This document shows positions 17,926 to 27,840 of a stretch of 64,000 bases of DNA, one piece after another. This DNA is from Ignavibacteriota bacterium (GTDB lineage: Bacteria; Bacteroidota; Ignavibacteria; Ignavibacteriales; Melioribacteraceae). The notes beneath the pieces were generated by a model. The model was given only the letters and a program-made list of their open reading frames with translations. It was not told the DNA's origin and did no database searches. Each line of letters starts with the position of its first letter. The first letter of the stretch is position 1. The stretch covers positions 1 to 64,000 of the forward strand of contig PDPT01000042.1 in assembly GCA_002746605.1 (NCBI GenBank), given 5' to 3'. The position numbers were made by a program, and so were the translations under genes.

Positions 17926-20187
17926 TTGGAAAATAAAAAAGTTATAAACAATTCATTGTCGAATCCTTCAAATACATTTAATGATTATATTAGTTTAATT
18001 CGAACTAATATTTATACAATTTTAATTATAAGTTTTGTATTCTTGGTTGGTGCAATAGCTTATGCTTTGTTTAAAAATGATGTTTATCAAGCTTCAACAA
18101 CGTTAAAAATAACTCAAAATAAGCAAAATATTTTGAAAGGACCTTCTTTTGATGATTTAACTGGGACGGGAGGGAACAATTTTTTTATTGCCAATGAAAT
18201 TGAAACCATAAGAAATGTAACCATAAGGGAACAAGTTGCCGGTGTAGTTCTTGATTCATTTCAAAATAAAGCGGATAAAGAAAATTATGATGTAGTTTTT
18301 AGAAAAAATAGTTTTTTTGATGACAGTGATAAAAAAATAAGGACAGTTGAATCCTTGGCCGGGGCTTTATTGAAATCCGTAGAAATAACTCAAAAAAATA
18401 ATCTCAATTTTATGGAAATAATGGTTGAATCAGAATCGCCAGAAGAAGCTGCAATGATTGCCAATTCTTATGCAGAGGTTTATAGGAATTTTAATTTACT
18501 TGAAAATAGGAAACAATTTACCATTGTTAAAGATTTCCTAAATGAACAAAAAGAACAAAAATATGATGAGTTGCTAGTTGCAGAAGAGAATATCAAAGTA
18601 TATCAAGCAAATAGTGGTGGGATAGAATTGAACTCTCAAGCTAAAGCAATGATAAATACTCTTACTAAATTTGAGTCCGATAAAAACATAACCCAAATGG
18701 AAATAGCAATTGAAAGAAAAAAACTAAATGAATTCAAGAATGAGTTATCCGAGCGAGATCCATCATTATCAAATTATTTTGATTTACAATCGGCACGTCC
18801 ATCTATAGAAATGTTGCAGAAAGAAATTGCTTCAATTGAAACACAAAAAGCTATCGCATTATCGGGTAAAGGCAGTAGAGAGCAAAAGAATACTTTAGTA
18901 AAGGGATTAGATCAAAAATTAGGAGAATTAAGAAAAAAATTAAAGACGGACATTGATGCTTATGAATCTAAAGTTTATGCCGCTACCCCTGAAGAAGTTA
19001 AAGAGTTATCTGCTAAAATATTTGAATCTGAAGTTAAGATTCAATCTCTTGCAGCTAAAAATTCTCAACTTTCACAAGTCTTAAACAGCTATGAATCTGA
19101 ATTTCAATCATTACCGGCAAAATCATTGGAAATTGCAAGGCTGGAAAGAAAAAGACAGTCTCTCGAAAAGATGTATTTAGTTTTAGAAGATAAGTATCAG
19201 GAAGCATTACTTAACGAACAATCTATCCCAGGTAATGTTTTAATCTTAAGTAAAGCTAGAGCACCTGAGTCACCTGCTGAACCAAACAGGTTAAAGATTG
19301 CTATAATGGGACTTTTTGCAGGTTTATTCTTTGCAGTTGTATTTGTTTATGTTAAATCATTCTTTGATAAGACGGTTAAAACGCCGGATGATCTTGAAAA
19401 TTTGGGATTATATGTTTTAGGATCAGTTCCTAGATTTGAAAGAAAAGTTTCCTCCGAGGGGGATGATTCGGAGATATTTATGAGTTCTAAGAATGAAATT
19501 GCGGCAAGTGAAGCATATAGAGCTATGAGAACCAGAATTCAGTTTTCGAAATTATCCGAAGGAACTAAAGCTATTCTTATTACTTCCTCAGCACCTCAAG
19601 AGGGAAAAACAACAGTAACAGTTAACCTTGCAGCTGGTTTTGCTCAAACTAATAAAAAAGTTATTATACTTGATTGTGATTTAAGAATACCAAGAATCCA
19701 CTCGGTTTTCAAAGGTAAAAGTTCTCCCGGTTTTACTAACTTTTTGTTTGGACAAGTTTCTTTTGATGAAATAGTAAGAAAATCCAATGAAGTAGATAAT
19801 TTGTATTATATTGCAGCTGGAACAATTCCATCTAATCCATCAGAAATTCTTGGTTCAAAGCAATTAGAAGATTTCTTGAAAAAATTAAAATCAGAATTTG
19901 ATTTGGTAATTCTTGATGCTCCACCTGTTATGACTATTACTGATGCTGAAATTTTATCTCATATAGTAGATATAACTTTGCTTGTTGTTTTTGCTAATAA
20001 AACGGAAGTTGATTGGGTTACTGAATCTGCCCAAATACTAAATCGAGGTGAAGAATCATCGTTTGTTGGTGCTATATTAAATAATTTTGATTATAATACG
20101 GGTTATAGGTCATATCATAAGTATAACTCTAACAAGTATTATAGACGAGCAGATGAATCCAGAAGTAAAGAATGGGTTAAAAGTTAA
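17926..20187 (+). CDS. wzc: Wzc-type bacterial tyrosine autokinase / chain-length regulator
   Basis: This 753-residue polysaccharide co-polymerase has the full set of Wzc parts. There is a first membrane helix at about 31-49, a long periplasmic region with coiled-coil character (about 200-430), a second helix at about 457-478, then a cytoplasmic BY-kinase domain. The kinase has Walker A at 554-563 (Lys561), Walker A' VIILDCDLR at 579-587 and Walker B VILDAPP at 661-667. The C-terminus carries a tyrosine cluster (Tyr723, 727, 730, 733, 738, 739), the usual autophosphorylation site. The start is TTG behind AAAAGG; the next Met codon lies beyond the first helix, so TTG must be used. It should control polymer length together with the Wzy-type protein. 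No Wza-like exporter is visible nearby. Confidence 0.9.
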   Translation: MENKKVINNSLSNPSNTFNDYISLIRTNIYTILIISFVFLVGAIAYALFKNDVYQASTTLKITQNKQNILKGPSFDDLTGTGGNNFFIANEIETIRNVTIREQVAGVVLDSFQNKADKENYDVVFRKNSFFDDSDKKIRTVESLAGALLKSVEITQKNNLNFMEIMVESESPEEAAMIANSYAEVYRNFNLLENRKQFTIVKDFLNEQKEQKYDELLVAEENIKVYQANSGGIELNSQAKAMINTLTKFESDKNITQMEIAIERKKLNEFKNELSERDPSLSNYFDLQSARPSIEMLQKEIASIETQKAIALSGKGSREQKNTLVKGLDQKLGELRKKLKTDIDAYESKVYAATPEEVKELSAKIFESEVKIQSLAAKNSQLSQVLNSYESEFQSLPAKSLEIARLERKRQSLEKMYLVLEDKYQEALLNEQSIPGNVLILSKARAPESPAEPNRLKIAIMGLFAGLFFAVVFVYVKSFFDKTVKTPDDLENLGLYVLGSVPRFERKVSSEGDDSEIFMSSKNEIAASEAYRAMRTRIQFSKLSEGTKAILITSSAPQEGKTTVTVNLAAGFAQTNKKVIILDCDLRIPRIHSVFKGKSSPGFTNFLFGQVSFDEIVRKSNEVDNLYYIAAGTIPSNPSEILGSKQLEDFLKKLKSEFDLVILDAPPVMTITDAEILSHIVDITLLVVFANKTEVDWVTESAQILNRGEESSFVGAILNNFDYNTGYRSYHKYNSNKYYRRADESRSKEWVKS

Positions 20188-20215
20188 TTCTTTTCAAAAG
20201 TAATTAACAATTTTT

Positions 20216-21010
20216 ATGATCTTAATAGATGCTCACATACATATTCATGATTGTTATAATTTGAATGAATTTTTTCGTTTAGCAAAGACAAATTTTTTGA
20301 ATGCGGCTAAAAAAAATAATTATTCTTCCTATGCCTCTGTACTTTGTTTAACGGAATCACAAAATATTGATTATTTTGGAAAACTTGCCAAAAAAGCAAA
20401 TGATAAAATAGGTGTTTGGCAAATTGGTTTAACAAATAGCAAAAATACTATTTTACTTAATGATGATAGCGGCTTTGAGCTATACCTAGTTGCTGGGCGC
20501 CAGATTGTTACAAGAGAAAAACTCGAAGTTCTCGCAATCGGATTAAATCAAGGATACGAAGATGGTAAACCAATTACCGAGGTTATCAATTTTGTTAATA
20601 AAAATAATTCTATCCCAATAATTCCTTGGGGAGTTGGAAAGTGGAGTGGTGCAAGAGGCGAAATAGTTAAAAATTTAATAGAAAATAAAAAATTAAAGTT
20701 TTATCTCGGAGATAATGGAAATAGACCTTTCTTTTGGGATAAAGATAAATTATTTGATTTAGGATTAAAAAATAAAATATTTAACCTTCCCGGAAGTGAT
20801 CCGCTTCCTTTTGATAATGAAATCAATAAACCAGGCGGTTTTGGATTTTTTTTAGATGCCGGAATTGATAAAAATAAACCTTTTGAAAGTATTTATGATT
20901 TAATTATTACTTCAGACCAACAATTTTCTACTTACGGAAAATTAGAATCGTTATTCAATTTCTTTAAAAATCAAATTTCAATGCAAGTAGTTAAAAGAAT
21001 GAGAAAATAA
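20216..21010 (+). CDS. PHP/amidohydrolase-like protein of unknown function
   Basis: This 264-residue soluble protein begins with the metal-binding pattern DAHIHIHD at residues 5-12 (His7, His9, His11), typical of amidohydrolase and PHP metal sites. Later parts include IPWGVGKWSGARG near 140-152 and FYLGDNGNRP near 168-177, which could supply further ligands, but I cannot complete a known metal-ligand set. It has no signal peptide. It sits between the Wzc-type kinase (28 bases) and a GT4 gene (directly adjacent), where PHP-type tyrosine phosphatases such as CpsB/YwqE often occur. This one does not show the classical CpsB pattern, so a phosphatase role is only a hypothesis. Confidence 0.5.
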   Translation: MILIDAHIHIHDCYNLNEFFRLAKTNFLNAAKKNNYSSYASVLCLTESQNIDYFGKLAKKANDKIGVWQIGLTNSKNTILLNDDSGFELYLVAGRQIVTREKLEVLAIGLNQGYEDGKPITEVINFVNKNNSIPIIPWGVGKWSGARGEIVKNLIENKKLKFYLGDNGNRPFFWDKDKLFDLGLKNKIFNLPGSDPLPFDNEINKPGGFGFFLDAGIDKNKPFESIYDLIITSDQQFSTYGKLESLFNFFKNQISMQVVKRMRK

Positions 21011-22195
21011 ATGAAGACTTTAGTTATTGCCCCACAGCCTTTCTTTTCACCAAGAGGTACACCTTTTAGTGTCTATTACAGAACTATGATAAGTTCAGAA
21101 CTTGGTGTTAAAATGGATTTCCTCACTTATGGAGAAGGAGAGGATGTAGAAATCCCTAATGTAAATTTTGTTAGAGTTCCCAGATTCAAATTTTTGGGTA
21201 ACGTAAAGATAGGTCCTTCGCCGCTTAAATTATTTCTTGATATTTTTATCTTTATTAAAATGATTTGGCTGCTGACCAAAAATAAATATGATGTAGTTCA
21301 TGCTCATGAAGAAGCAGTATTTATGGCTTATTTCTTAAAACCTATTTTTAAGTTTAAACTAATTTACGATATGCATTCGAGTTTAACTCAGCAACTCACT
21401 AATTTTCAATTTACTACTTCCAAACTTATTATCAATACATTCAAAAAGTTGGAAGATAATTGTTTGCATACTGCTGAAGCTGTGATTACTATTTGTCCGG
21501 ATTTACGCGATTACGTTAATACAATTATTACAAATAAAGAGAAGCACTTCTTAATAGAAAATTCAATTTTTGATCCTGTAAAAAAGAAAAACTCAAAACA
21601 GCAAAATGATAGTAACGAAACTATAGATTTTGATGTAAATGAATTTGTGAAAGAAGATGAACAGCTTTTAGTTTATGCGGGAACTTTGGAAAAATATCAA
21701 GGGATAGATATTTTAATAAATTCTATGAAGTTTGTAATTGAAGAAAATTCTAAAGTTAAGTTGCTGATAGCAGGCGGAACTAAGGAACAAGTTGATGAGT
21801 TTAGTAAATTATCAAATAGTTTAAGTCTTAATGATTATATAAAGTTTACCGGAAGAGTTCCCCAAAAATATGCTAAAGAGTTTAACGCAAAAGCAGATAC
21901 TTTACTTTCACCAAGAAGTGATGGAACAAATACACCGCTAAAAATTTATGAACAACTAGCATCAGGTAAACCTCTTGTTGCCACAGAGATATATTCGCAT
22001 ACACAAGTTCTTACCGATGATGTAGCCTTTTTAGTTAAACCGAATCCTAAAGACATGGCAAAAGGAATTTTACTATCAATAAATAATAAAGAACTTGCCA
22101 GAGAAAAAGCTGCAAATGCTTTAAATTTATACGAAAGTGATTACTCGAGAACAGTTTATACTTCCAAACTAAAAAGGCTATTGGAGAGTTTATAA
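21011..22195 (+). CDS. family 4 glycosyltransferase
   Basis: This 394-residue GT-B protein begins VIAPQPFFSPRGTPFSVYYR, a start known from GT4 enzymes in polysaccharide and exosortase-type loci. It has VHAHEEAVFMAYFL near 93-106 on the acceptor side, LLVYAGTLEKYQGIDILI near 219-236 leading the donor domain, and DGTNTPLKIYEQLASGKPLVAT near 300-321 at the nucleotide-sugar site. It abuts both neighbours (ATG follows the upstream stop directly; its TAA is followed at once by the asnB ATG), so the three genes are tightly coupled. Confidence 0.86.
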   Translation: MKTLVIAPQPFFSPRGTPFSVYYRTMISSELGVKMDFLTYGEGEDVEIPNVNFVRVPRFKFLGNVKIGPSPLKLFLDIFIFIKMIWLLTKNKYDVVHAHEEAVFMAYFLKPIFKFKLIYDMHSSLTQQLTNFQFTTSKLIINTFKKLEDNCLHTAEAVITICPDLRDYVNTIITNKEKHFLIENSIFDPVKKKNSKQQNDSNETIDFDVNEFVKEDEQLLVYAGTLEKYQGIDILINSMKFVIEENSKVKLLIAGGTKEQVDEFSKLSNSLSLNDYIKFTGRVPQKYAKEFNAKADTLLSPRSDGTNTPLKIYEQLASGKPLVATEIYSHTQVLTDDVAFLVKPNPKDMAKGILLSINNKELAREKAANALNLYESDYSRTVYTSKLKRLLESL

Positions 22196-24073
22196 ATGTG
22201 TGGAATCGCAGGTGTAGTTTCCTTTCAATCAAATCCTACAATCACTCATGAAAAGCTTAAAGCGATGGTTAATACTATTTATCATCGTGGTCCCGATGAA
22301 GCTGGAATGGCTATTCATGGGAACGCTGCTTTGGGGATGAGGCGGTTGTCAATTATTGATTTAAGTGGTGGGAGTCAACCTATCTATAATGAAGATAAAT
22401 CTATTTGGACGGTTTTTAACGGAGAAATTTATAACTTTCCCGAATTAAAAAAAGAGCTTACTGATAAAGGACACATATTTAAGACTAATACTGATACAGA
22501 AGTTATTGTTCATGGTTACGAAGAATGGGGAATTGACTTTCCTAAGAAACTAAATGGAATGTTTGCCATAGCACTTCATGACCAAAAGAAAAATAAATTA
22601 GTTTTGGTAAGAGATCACATAGGAATAAAACCTCTTTATTATTCTTTTTCAAATAAGCAAATAGTTTTTGGTTCAGAGATAAAAGTAATACTTGAATCTG
22701 ATCTTATTGAAAAAGAACTGGATATGAATGCACTCGGCGAGTTTCTTTCCTGGGAATATATTCCGGGCGAATTAACTTTAATAAAATCTATCAAAAAGTT
22801 AGAGCCGGGTAAATTACTTGAAATTGACATTACTAATCCTAAATGTAATCCGCAAGAATATTGGGATGTTCCATTTTATACAGGACAAGAAACAAATCTA
22901 TCTGAAAGTGAATGGATAGAGAAAATAGATTGGCAGATAAAGAAATCAGCAAAAATGCAGATGATTAGTGATGTTCCTCTTGGAGCATTTCTTTCCGGCG
23001 GTGTTGATTCATCCCTCATTGTTGCATCGATGGGTAATGCACAAACGTTCAGTATCGGTTTTGATGATCCGACTTATAATGAACTTAATTGGGCAAGAAA
23101 GGTTGCAGATCATTTAAGAGTCGATCATAAAGACGAGATAATTAAACCTGATGTTTTAGATTTATTCAATCATCTTATGAATTTCATGGATGATCCCATC
23201 GGTGATTTTTCAATTTTCCCAACTTATTTGGTGTCAAGACTTGCAAGAAAATATGTAACGGTTAGTTTAAGTGGTGATGGCGGCGATGAATTATTTGGAG
23301 GTTACGAAACTTACCTTGCCAATAACAAAGCAAATCAATTTCAAAAAATTCCTTTTTTCCTAAGGAAAGGAATGATTGAGCCAGCAATAAATTTTATGAA
23401 ACCTACGGCCAAGAAAAAAGGTTTGGTTAATAAAGCAAAAAGATTTGTAGAAGGTTTTCAATATGAAACCGAACTTTCACATGCTCGTTGGCGTTTGTTT
23501 GTTGGTGATGCTGTAAAACAAACATTATTTACTAATGATGCATTAACCAAAATAAACACAACTTCGGCTGATCATATTATAAAATTATTTGAGAAAGCCG
23601 GAAATAGGGGAGAGCTCAACAGAAGTCTTTACGTAGATGTAAAGAGTTATCTTGTTGATAATATTCTTACAAAAGTTGACCGTATGTCAATGGCTGTATC
23701 TCTTGAAACAAGAGTTCCATTCCTTGATATAGATGTAGTTGATTTAGCATTTCAAGTTCCTGAAAGTTTAAAAGCCAATTCATCAACTACTAAAATAATT
23801 TTAAAGAAAGTTGCTGCTAAGCATGTTCCAAGTGAGTGTATTTACAGACCCAAAGAAGGTTTTTCTATTCCAATAAAACATTGGTTAAATAATGAATTTA
23901 AACCTTTAATGAATGAGTTATTAGACGAACAAAAAATTAGAGTGGATGGGATTTTTAATCCCAATATGATCAGCACTTTAAAGAAGGAACATAAATCGGG
24001 AAGTGCAAACCATAGTCATATTTTATGGGCATTAATTGTTTTCCATGATTGGAAACAAAGATGGCTAAGTTAA
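22196..24073 (+). CDS. asnB: asparagine synthetase (glutamine-hydrolysing), polysaccharide-locus type
   Basis: This is a complete 625-residue AsnB. The N-terminus is MCGIAG with the Cys2 nucleophile exposed after Met removal, followed by RGPDE near 31-35 and FNGEIYN near 74-80 in the glutaminase domain. The synthetase domain has the PP-loop SGGVDSS at 267-273 and SGDGGDELFGGYE near 355-367. It transfers glutamine-derived ammonia to an ATP-activated carboxylate. In isolation this is asparagine synthesis, but such genes are frequent in exopolysaccharide loci, where amidation of a uronic acid has been proposed. It lies between a GT4 gene and a GlpD-like oxidoreductase. Confidence 0.9.
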   Translation: MCGIAGVVSFQSNPTITHEKLKAMVNTIYHRGPDEAGMAIHGNAALGMRRLSIIDLSGGSQPIYNEDKSIWTVFNGEIYNFPELKKELTDKGHIFKTNTDTEVIVHGYEEWGIDFPKKLNGMFAIALHDQKKNKLVLVRDHIGIKPLYYSFSNKQIVFGSEIKVILESDLIEKELDMNALGEFLSWEYIPGELTLIKSIKKLEPGKLLEIDITNPKCNPQEYWDVPFYTGQETNLSESEWIEKIDWQIKKSAKMQMISDVPLGAFLSGGVDSSLIVASMGNAQTFSIGFDDPTYNELNWARKVADHLRVDHKDEIIKPDVLDLFNHLMNFMDDPIGDFSIFPTYLVSRLARKYVTVSLSGDGGDELFGGYETYLANNKANQFQKIPFFLRKGMIEPAINFMKPTAKKKGLVNKAKRFVEGFQYETELSHARWRLFVGDAVKQTLFTNDALTKINTTSADHIIKLFEKAGNRGELNRSLYVDVKSYLVDNILTKVDRMSMAVSLETRVPFLDIDVVDLAFQVPESLKANSSTTKIILKKVAAKHVPSECIYRPKEGFSIPIKHWLNNEFKPLMNELLDEQKIRVDGIFNPNMISTLKKEHKSGSANHSHILWALIVFHDWKQRWLS

Positions 24074-24100
24074 GAAAATTATTTTAAACTGAAAAAAATT

Positions 24101-25624
24101 ATGCAAAGAGATATAAAAAAAGCAAAAGAACAGAGCTATGATATCATCATTATTGGTGGCGGTTTTTATGGAGTTATGCTTGCCTATGAAGCAGCTTGCC
24201 GCGGATTGGAAACATTACTTCTCGAAAAAGATGATTTTGGGAAAGCTACAAGTTTTAATAGTTTAAGGATTGTGCATGGAGGATTGAGATATTTACAATC
24301 GTTAGATCTACACAGATTTAAGGAGTCTGTGGGAGAAAGAAGATGGTTCCTTAGAAATTTCCCAAAATTAACTAAACCGATTTCTTGCTTAATGCCGTTG
24401 TACAATAAAGGCTTGCAGAGAAACTCAATAATGTGGGCTGCTTTAAATTTAAATGATTTACTTTCAATTACACGTAACAAATCTGTTAGTGATAAAAACA
24501 GTTTACTGAATGGAAAAGTTATTTCGAAAGAGAAAGTGATTGAAGCATTTCCTCAAGTTGATACAAAGGAACTTAAAGGTGGTGCAATTTGGAATGACGG
24601 TGCGATTGATAATTCGCAAATAGTTCTTTTTGAAATTCTAAAAACTGCATCGGAAAATGGATGTACACCTTTAAATTATTTTGAAGCCAAAGATATTATT
24701 ATTGAAGATAACGCCGTTAAAGGTGTTATTGCTTTAGATAAAGAAACAAATAATGAGATAACTTTTTCTTCTTCGTTGGTTATAAATTCTACCGGACCTT
24801 GGAGCAAAGAGTTAGCAAAATCTTTCCATAAAGAATTTGATAATCTCTTTAAGTATTCAATAGCTTGGAATATTCTTTTTGATGTTGATGCACTTTCGGA
24901 ACACGCACTGGCAATTACTCCACCGAAAGATAATGCTAAAGCATATTTTTTAAGACCATGGAAGGGGAAACTTTTTGCCGGTACTATTCATCAGGCTTGG
25001 AATAGTGTTGAAGATATTCCAATACCGACAGAAGAATCTGTTAAAAACTTTATTGATGATCTTAATTTATCAATCCCAACATTAAATTTAACAAAAGATA
25101 AAATATTACAAATTTACTCGGGTTTACTTCCGGCAAAAGAACAAGGCAGCAATGAAATTGCTGTAAGAGAAGTAATAATTGATCATTCGGAACATGATGG
25201 ACCTAAAGGGCTATTTAGTTTATCCGGAGTTAAATTAACAACATCTAGATTAGTTGCAGAAAAGGTTTTAACTAAAATTTTAATTGGTCGTAATACAAAA
25301 GAAAAAAGAGAGATAAAATTTCAACAAAAGACAAATGAAGAATACGGAGTTTTTGATTTTGATTGGAGTTTTGATAATTCTAACTTAAAAGATATATTAA
25401 AAAGAAAAATTGAAAACGAATCTGTTGTTCACCTTGACGATCTACTTTTACGTAGAACAACACTCGGAGATAATCCTAAAAAAGCACTTGAAAATGCAAA
25501 AGCAATTTGTGAGTTATTTGATTGGGATGAACAGAAAATAATATCTGAGATTAATAAGTTAAAAAATTATTATGCCAAACGTGGATTTATAATTCCTAAA
25601 AATTTGGGGGAAGAAATTAAATGA
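24101..25624 (+). CDS. GlpD-like FAD-dependent oxidoreductase
   Basis: This 507-residue flavoprotein is related to glycerol-3-phosphate dehydrogenase. Seen: the FAD-binding motif IIIIGGGFYG near 15-24, LEKDDFGKATS at 41-51 (the acidic residue that binds the adenosine ribose), and RIVHGGLRYL at 56-65, close to the GlpD signature (S)xLIHGGLRYL. The C-terminal part resembles the GlpD cap (LDDLLLRRTTLGDNP). It is embedded in a polysaccharide operon, overlaps the following reductase gene by four bases, and has no glycerol-uptake genes nearby. It may oxidise a polyol phosphate or a sugar-linked intermediate instead of serving glycerol catabolism; that substrate is inference. Confidence 0.75.
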   Translation: MQRDIKKAKEQSYDIIIIGGGFYGVMLAYEAACRGLETLLLEKDDFGKATSFNSLRIVHGGLRYLQSLDLHRFKESVGERRWFLRNFPKLTKPISCLMPLYNKGLQRNSIMWAALNLNDLLSITRNKSVSDKNSLLNGKVISKEKVIEAFPQVDTKELKGGAIWNDGAIDNSQIVLFEILKTASENGCTPLNYFEAKDIIIEDNAVKGVIALDKETNNEITFSSSLVINSTGPWSKELAKSFHKEFDNLFKYSIAWNILFDVDALSEHALAITPPKDNAKAYFLRPWKGKLFAGTIHQAWNSVEDIPIPTEESVKNFIDDLNLSIPTLNLTKDKILQIYSGLLPAKEQGSNEIAVREVIIDHSEHDGPKGLFSLSGVKLTTSRLVAEKVLTKILIGRNTKEKREIKFQQKTNEEYGVFDFDWSFDNSNLKDILKRKIENESVVHLDDLLLRRTTLGDNPKKALENAKAICELFDWDEQKIISEINKLKNYYAKRGFIIPKNLGEEIK

Positions 25625-26601
25625 AAGCATTAGTTACGGGTGCTAACGGTTTTACCAGTAGTTATTTGATTAGAAACTTATTAAGTAAAGATTATTCCGT
25701 CAAAGGGTTGGTTAGGAAAACAAGTAATCTTGATTTAATAAAAGATTTAGATATTGAACTTGCTTATGTGGATTTAGCTAAAGATGAGATAACTGATGAA
25801 ATAATGCAAGGTATTGATGTTGTTTATCATGTCGGAGCAGCATACAGAACCGAAGGTGTTCCGCAAAAATATTTTTGGGATGTAAATGTTGAAGGTACAA
25901 GGAAATTATTAGAAGCCGCTCATAAAGCTAAAGTAAAAAAATTTGTTCATTGCAGTACTGTTGGTGTGCAGGGTGAAATTGAAAACCCTCCGGCAAAGGA
26001 AACCCATCCTTATAAACCCGGTGATTATTATCAAGAATCAAAGTTAGATGGTGAAAAATTAGCACTTAAATTTTTTAAAGAAAAAGAATTAAGGGGTACA
26101 GTTGTAAGACCTGTAGGAATATACGGACCCGGTGATACCAGGTTCCTTAAACTTTTCAAGATGATAAATAACAGAAAGTTTAAAATGATAGGAAGCGGAA
26201 ATGTACTATATCACTTAACTTATGTAGAAGATTTAGTTGAAGGGTTTGTGCTTGCTGGTGAAAGTGATAAGGCAGATAATGAAATTTTTACAATAGGTGG
26301 AAATGGTTATTTAACTCTTAATGAGTTGGTAGCAAAAATATCCCGAATTTTAGATAAACCTATTTCAAAGTTTAAGATTCCCGTTTTGCCAGTCTGGATT
26401 GCAGGTGCATTATGTGAATTGGTTTGTAAGCCTTTGGGAATTTCACCTCCAATTTACAGAAGAAGAATGGATTTCTTTATGAAAGACCGAGCATTTGATA
26501 TTACAAAAGCAAAAACAATTCTAAATTATAATCCTAAAATTGATTTAGATGAAGGATTAAAAAGAACAGCAGATTGGTACAAAGAAAAGAAATTATTATA
26601 A
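25621..26601 (+). CDS. extended-SDR NAD(P)-dependent epimerase/reductase
   Basis: This 326-residue Rossmann-fold enzyme has GANGFTSS near 7-14 (a GxxGxxx-type nucleotide motif with Ser in the third Gly position) and VDVVYHVGAAYRTEG near 63-77. It has a catalytic Ser in HCSTVGVQG, and YYQESK near 137-142 supplies the YxxxK pair. Later TVVRPVGIYGPGDTRFL is typical of dihydroflavonol-reductase/3beta-HSD-like extended SDRs. It overlaps the GlpD-like gene (ATGA), suggesting the two oxidoreductases act in one pathway. The exact substrate is unknown. Confidence 0.8.
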   Translation: MKALVTGANGFTSSYLIRNLLSKDYSVKGLVRKTSNLDLIKDLDIELAYVDLAKDEITDEIMQGIDVVYHVGAAYRTEGVPQKYFWDVNVEGTRKLLEAAHKAKVKKFVHCSTVGVQGEIENPPAKETHPYKPGDYYQESKLDGEKLALKFFKEKELRGTVVRPVGIYGPGDTRFLKLFKMINNRKFKMIGSGNVLYHLTYVEDLVEGFVLAGESDKADNEIFTIGGNGYLTLNELVAKISRILDKPISKFKIPVLPVWIAGALCELVCKPLGISPPIYRRRMDFFMKDRAFDITKAKTILNYNPKIDLDEGLKRTADWYKEKKLL

Positions 26602-26634
26602 AAAGTTTGTAGAATAAATTAGGAGTAAATATAA

Positions 26635-27822
26635 ATGAAGACTGTAACGGTATTAGGAAACTTTTCCGGTAGAAATGCGGGGGATAATGCAATATTAGGT
26701 AATTTGCTAGATGACATCACAGAGAAATACAATGAAATTAAATTTTTGATTCCAACTTGGAGTGCTGATTTTGTAAATAAACATTTTGGGCATCATAACA
26801 TAGAAGCGATGGGATTGAAACCATGGAATTTTGCTTTTAAAATATTAGGATATCCAACCTATAAAGCAATGGTTAATACTGATTTAATTTTAATTACTGA
26901 TAATATCTTGTTTGATAGGAAATATTATAATCCCCTTTTTAATTATCTATCTACAATAGCTTTATTTGCTCCTTCAGCAAATAAACGAAATATTCCTATT
27001 CTTCCTTACAACGCCAGCTTAGGACCTATTACAACAGAAAAAGGCCGAATAGCTATGCAGAAGATTTTAGATGCAAGCCCATATTTAAGTGTTAGGGATC
27101 AACAATCAAAAGACATGCTAGATAAAAACAACTTAAAGTATACTGAAATAATTGATGGAGCTGATTGTGCAATAAATACTAAAATTATTGATGAAGGGAA
27201 GATTCAAAAGATTGTTAATACTGAAGGTTTATTTAAAAATCCAAATGGAACTCTGAGTTTTAATATCAATGCTTACATTGATTCATGGCAGAAATTAATG
27301 AAGGGAGGCAATGAATTTGGAAGAGAAAAATTTGTAGAACTTATTGCTAAAACTCTTGATTTTATAGTAGAGGAACTCAAAATTGATATTATGTTTACTG
27401 TTACTCAAGTAATGGATATTAAAATTACAAATGAAGTTCTTAATAAAGTTAAGAATAGAGATAAAATTATTGTAATTACAAATGCAAAATATACTTATCA
27501 AGAAATTACAAGCTTATTAAGCAAATGTGGAATTCATATTGGAATGAGAACACACTCACTTATTTTAGCATCAGCGGCATTTACTCCTATGGTTACAATT
27601 AATGCTTATCCTAAATCAGGAGGATATGTTCGTACAATTGGACAAGGAGATTGGGTGATAGATTTTGAAGATATGAATTTAGAGAATTTAATAGAGATAA
27701 TAAAAAGAGCTTGGGAAAAAAGAAGTGAAACTAAAGAACAGATGATTCCACAAGTGAAAAGAGAGCAACAAAAGGCTAAAGATGTAGTAAATCTAGTTGG
27801 TAAATTATTAGAACTTGAATAA
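26635..27822 (+). CDS. polysaccharide pyruvyl transferase family protein
   Basis: This 395-residue protein belongs to the CsaB/WcaK-type polysaccharide pyruvyl transferase family. The N-terminus VTVLGNFSGRNAGDNAIL (G-x-GDxA pattern) binds the acceptor side. The C-terminal block IHIGMRTHSLILASAAFTPMVTI near 301-323 contains the family's conserved arginine and histidine in a GMRxHS motif. These enzymes add phosphoenolpyruvate-derived ketal pyruvate to a sugar of the repeat unit, giving the polymer negative charge. It is preceded by an AGGAG-like ribosome site at about 26621. Confidence 0.82.
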   Translation: MKTVTVLGNFSGRNAGDNAILGNLLDDITEKYNEIKFLIPTWSADFVNKHFGHHNIEAMGLKPWNFAFKILGYPTYKAMVNTDLILITDNILFDRKYYNPLFNYLSTIALFAPSANKRNIPILPYNASLGPITTEKGRIAMQKILDASPYLSVRDQQSKDMLDKNNLKYTEIIDGADCAINTKIIDEGKIQKIVNTEGLFKNPNGTLSFNINAYIDSWQKLMKGGNEFGREKFVELIAKTLDFIVEELKIDIMFTVTQVMDIKITNEVLNKVKNRDKIIVITNAKYTYQEITSLLSKCGIHIGMRTHSLILASAAFTPMVTINAYPKSGGYVRTIGQGDWVIDFEDMNLENLIEIIKRAWEKRSETKEQMIPQVKREQQKAKDVVNLVGKLLELE

Positions 27823-27840
27823 AAAAAGTCTAAGGTTAAT

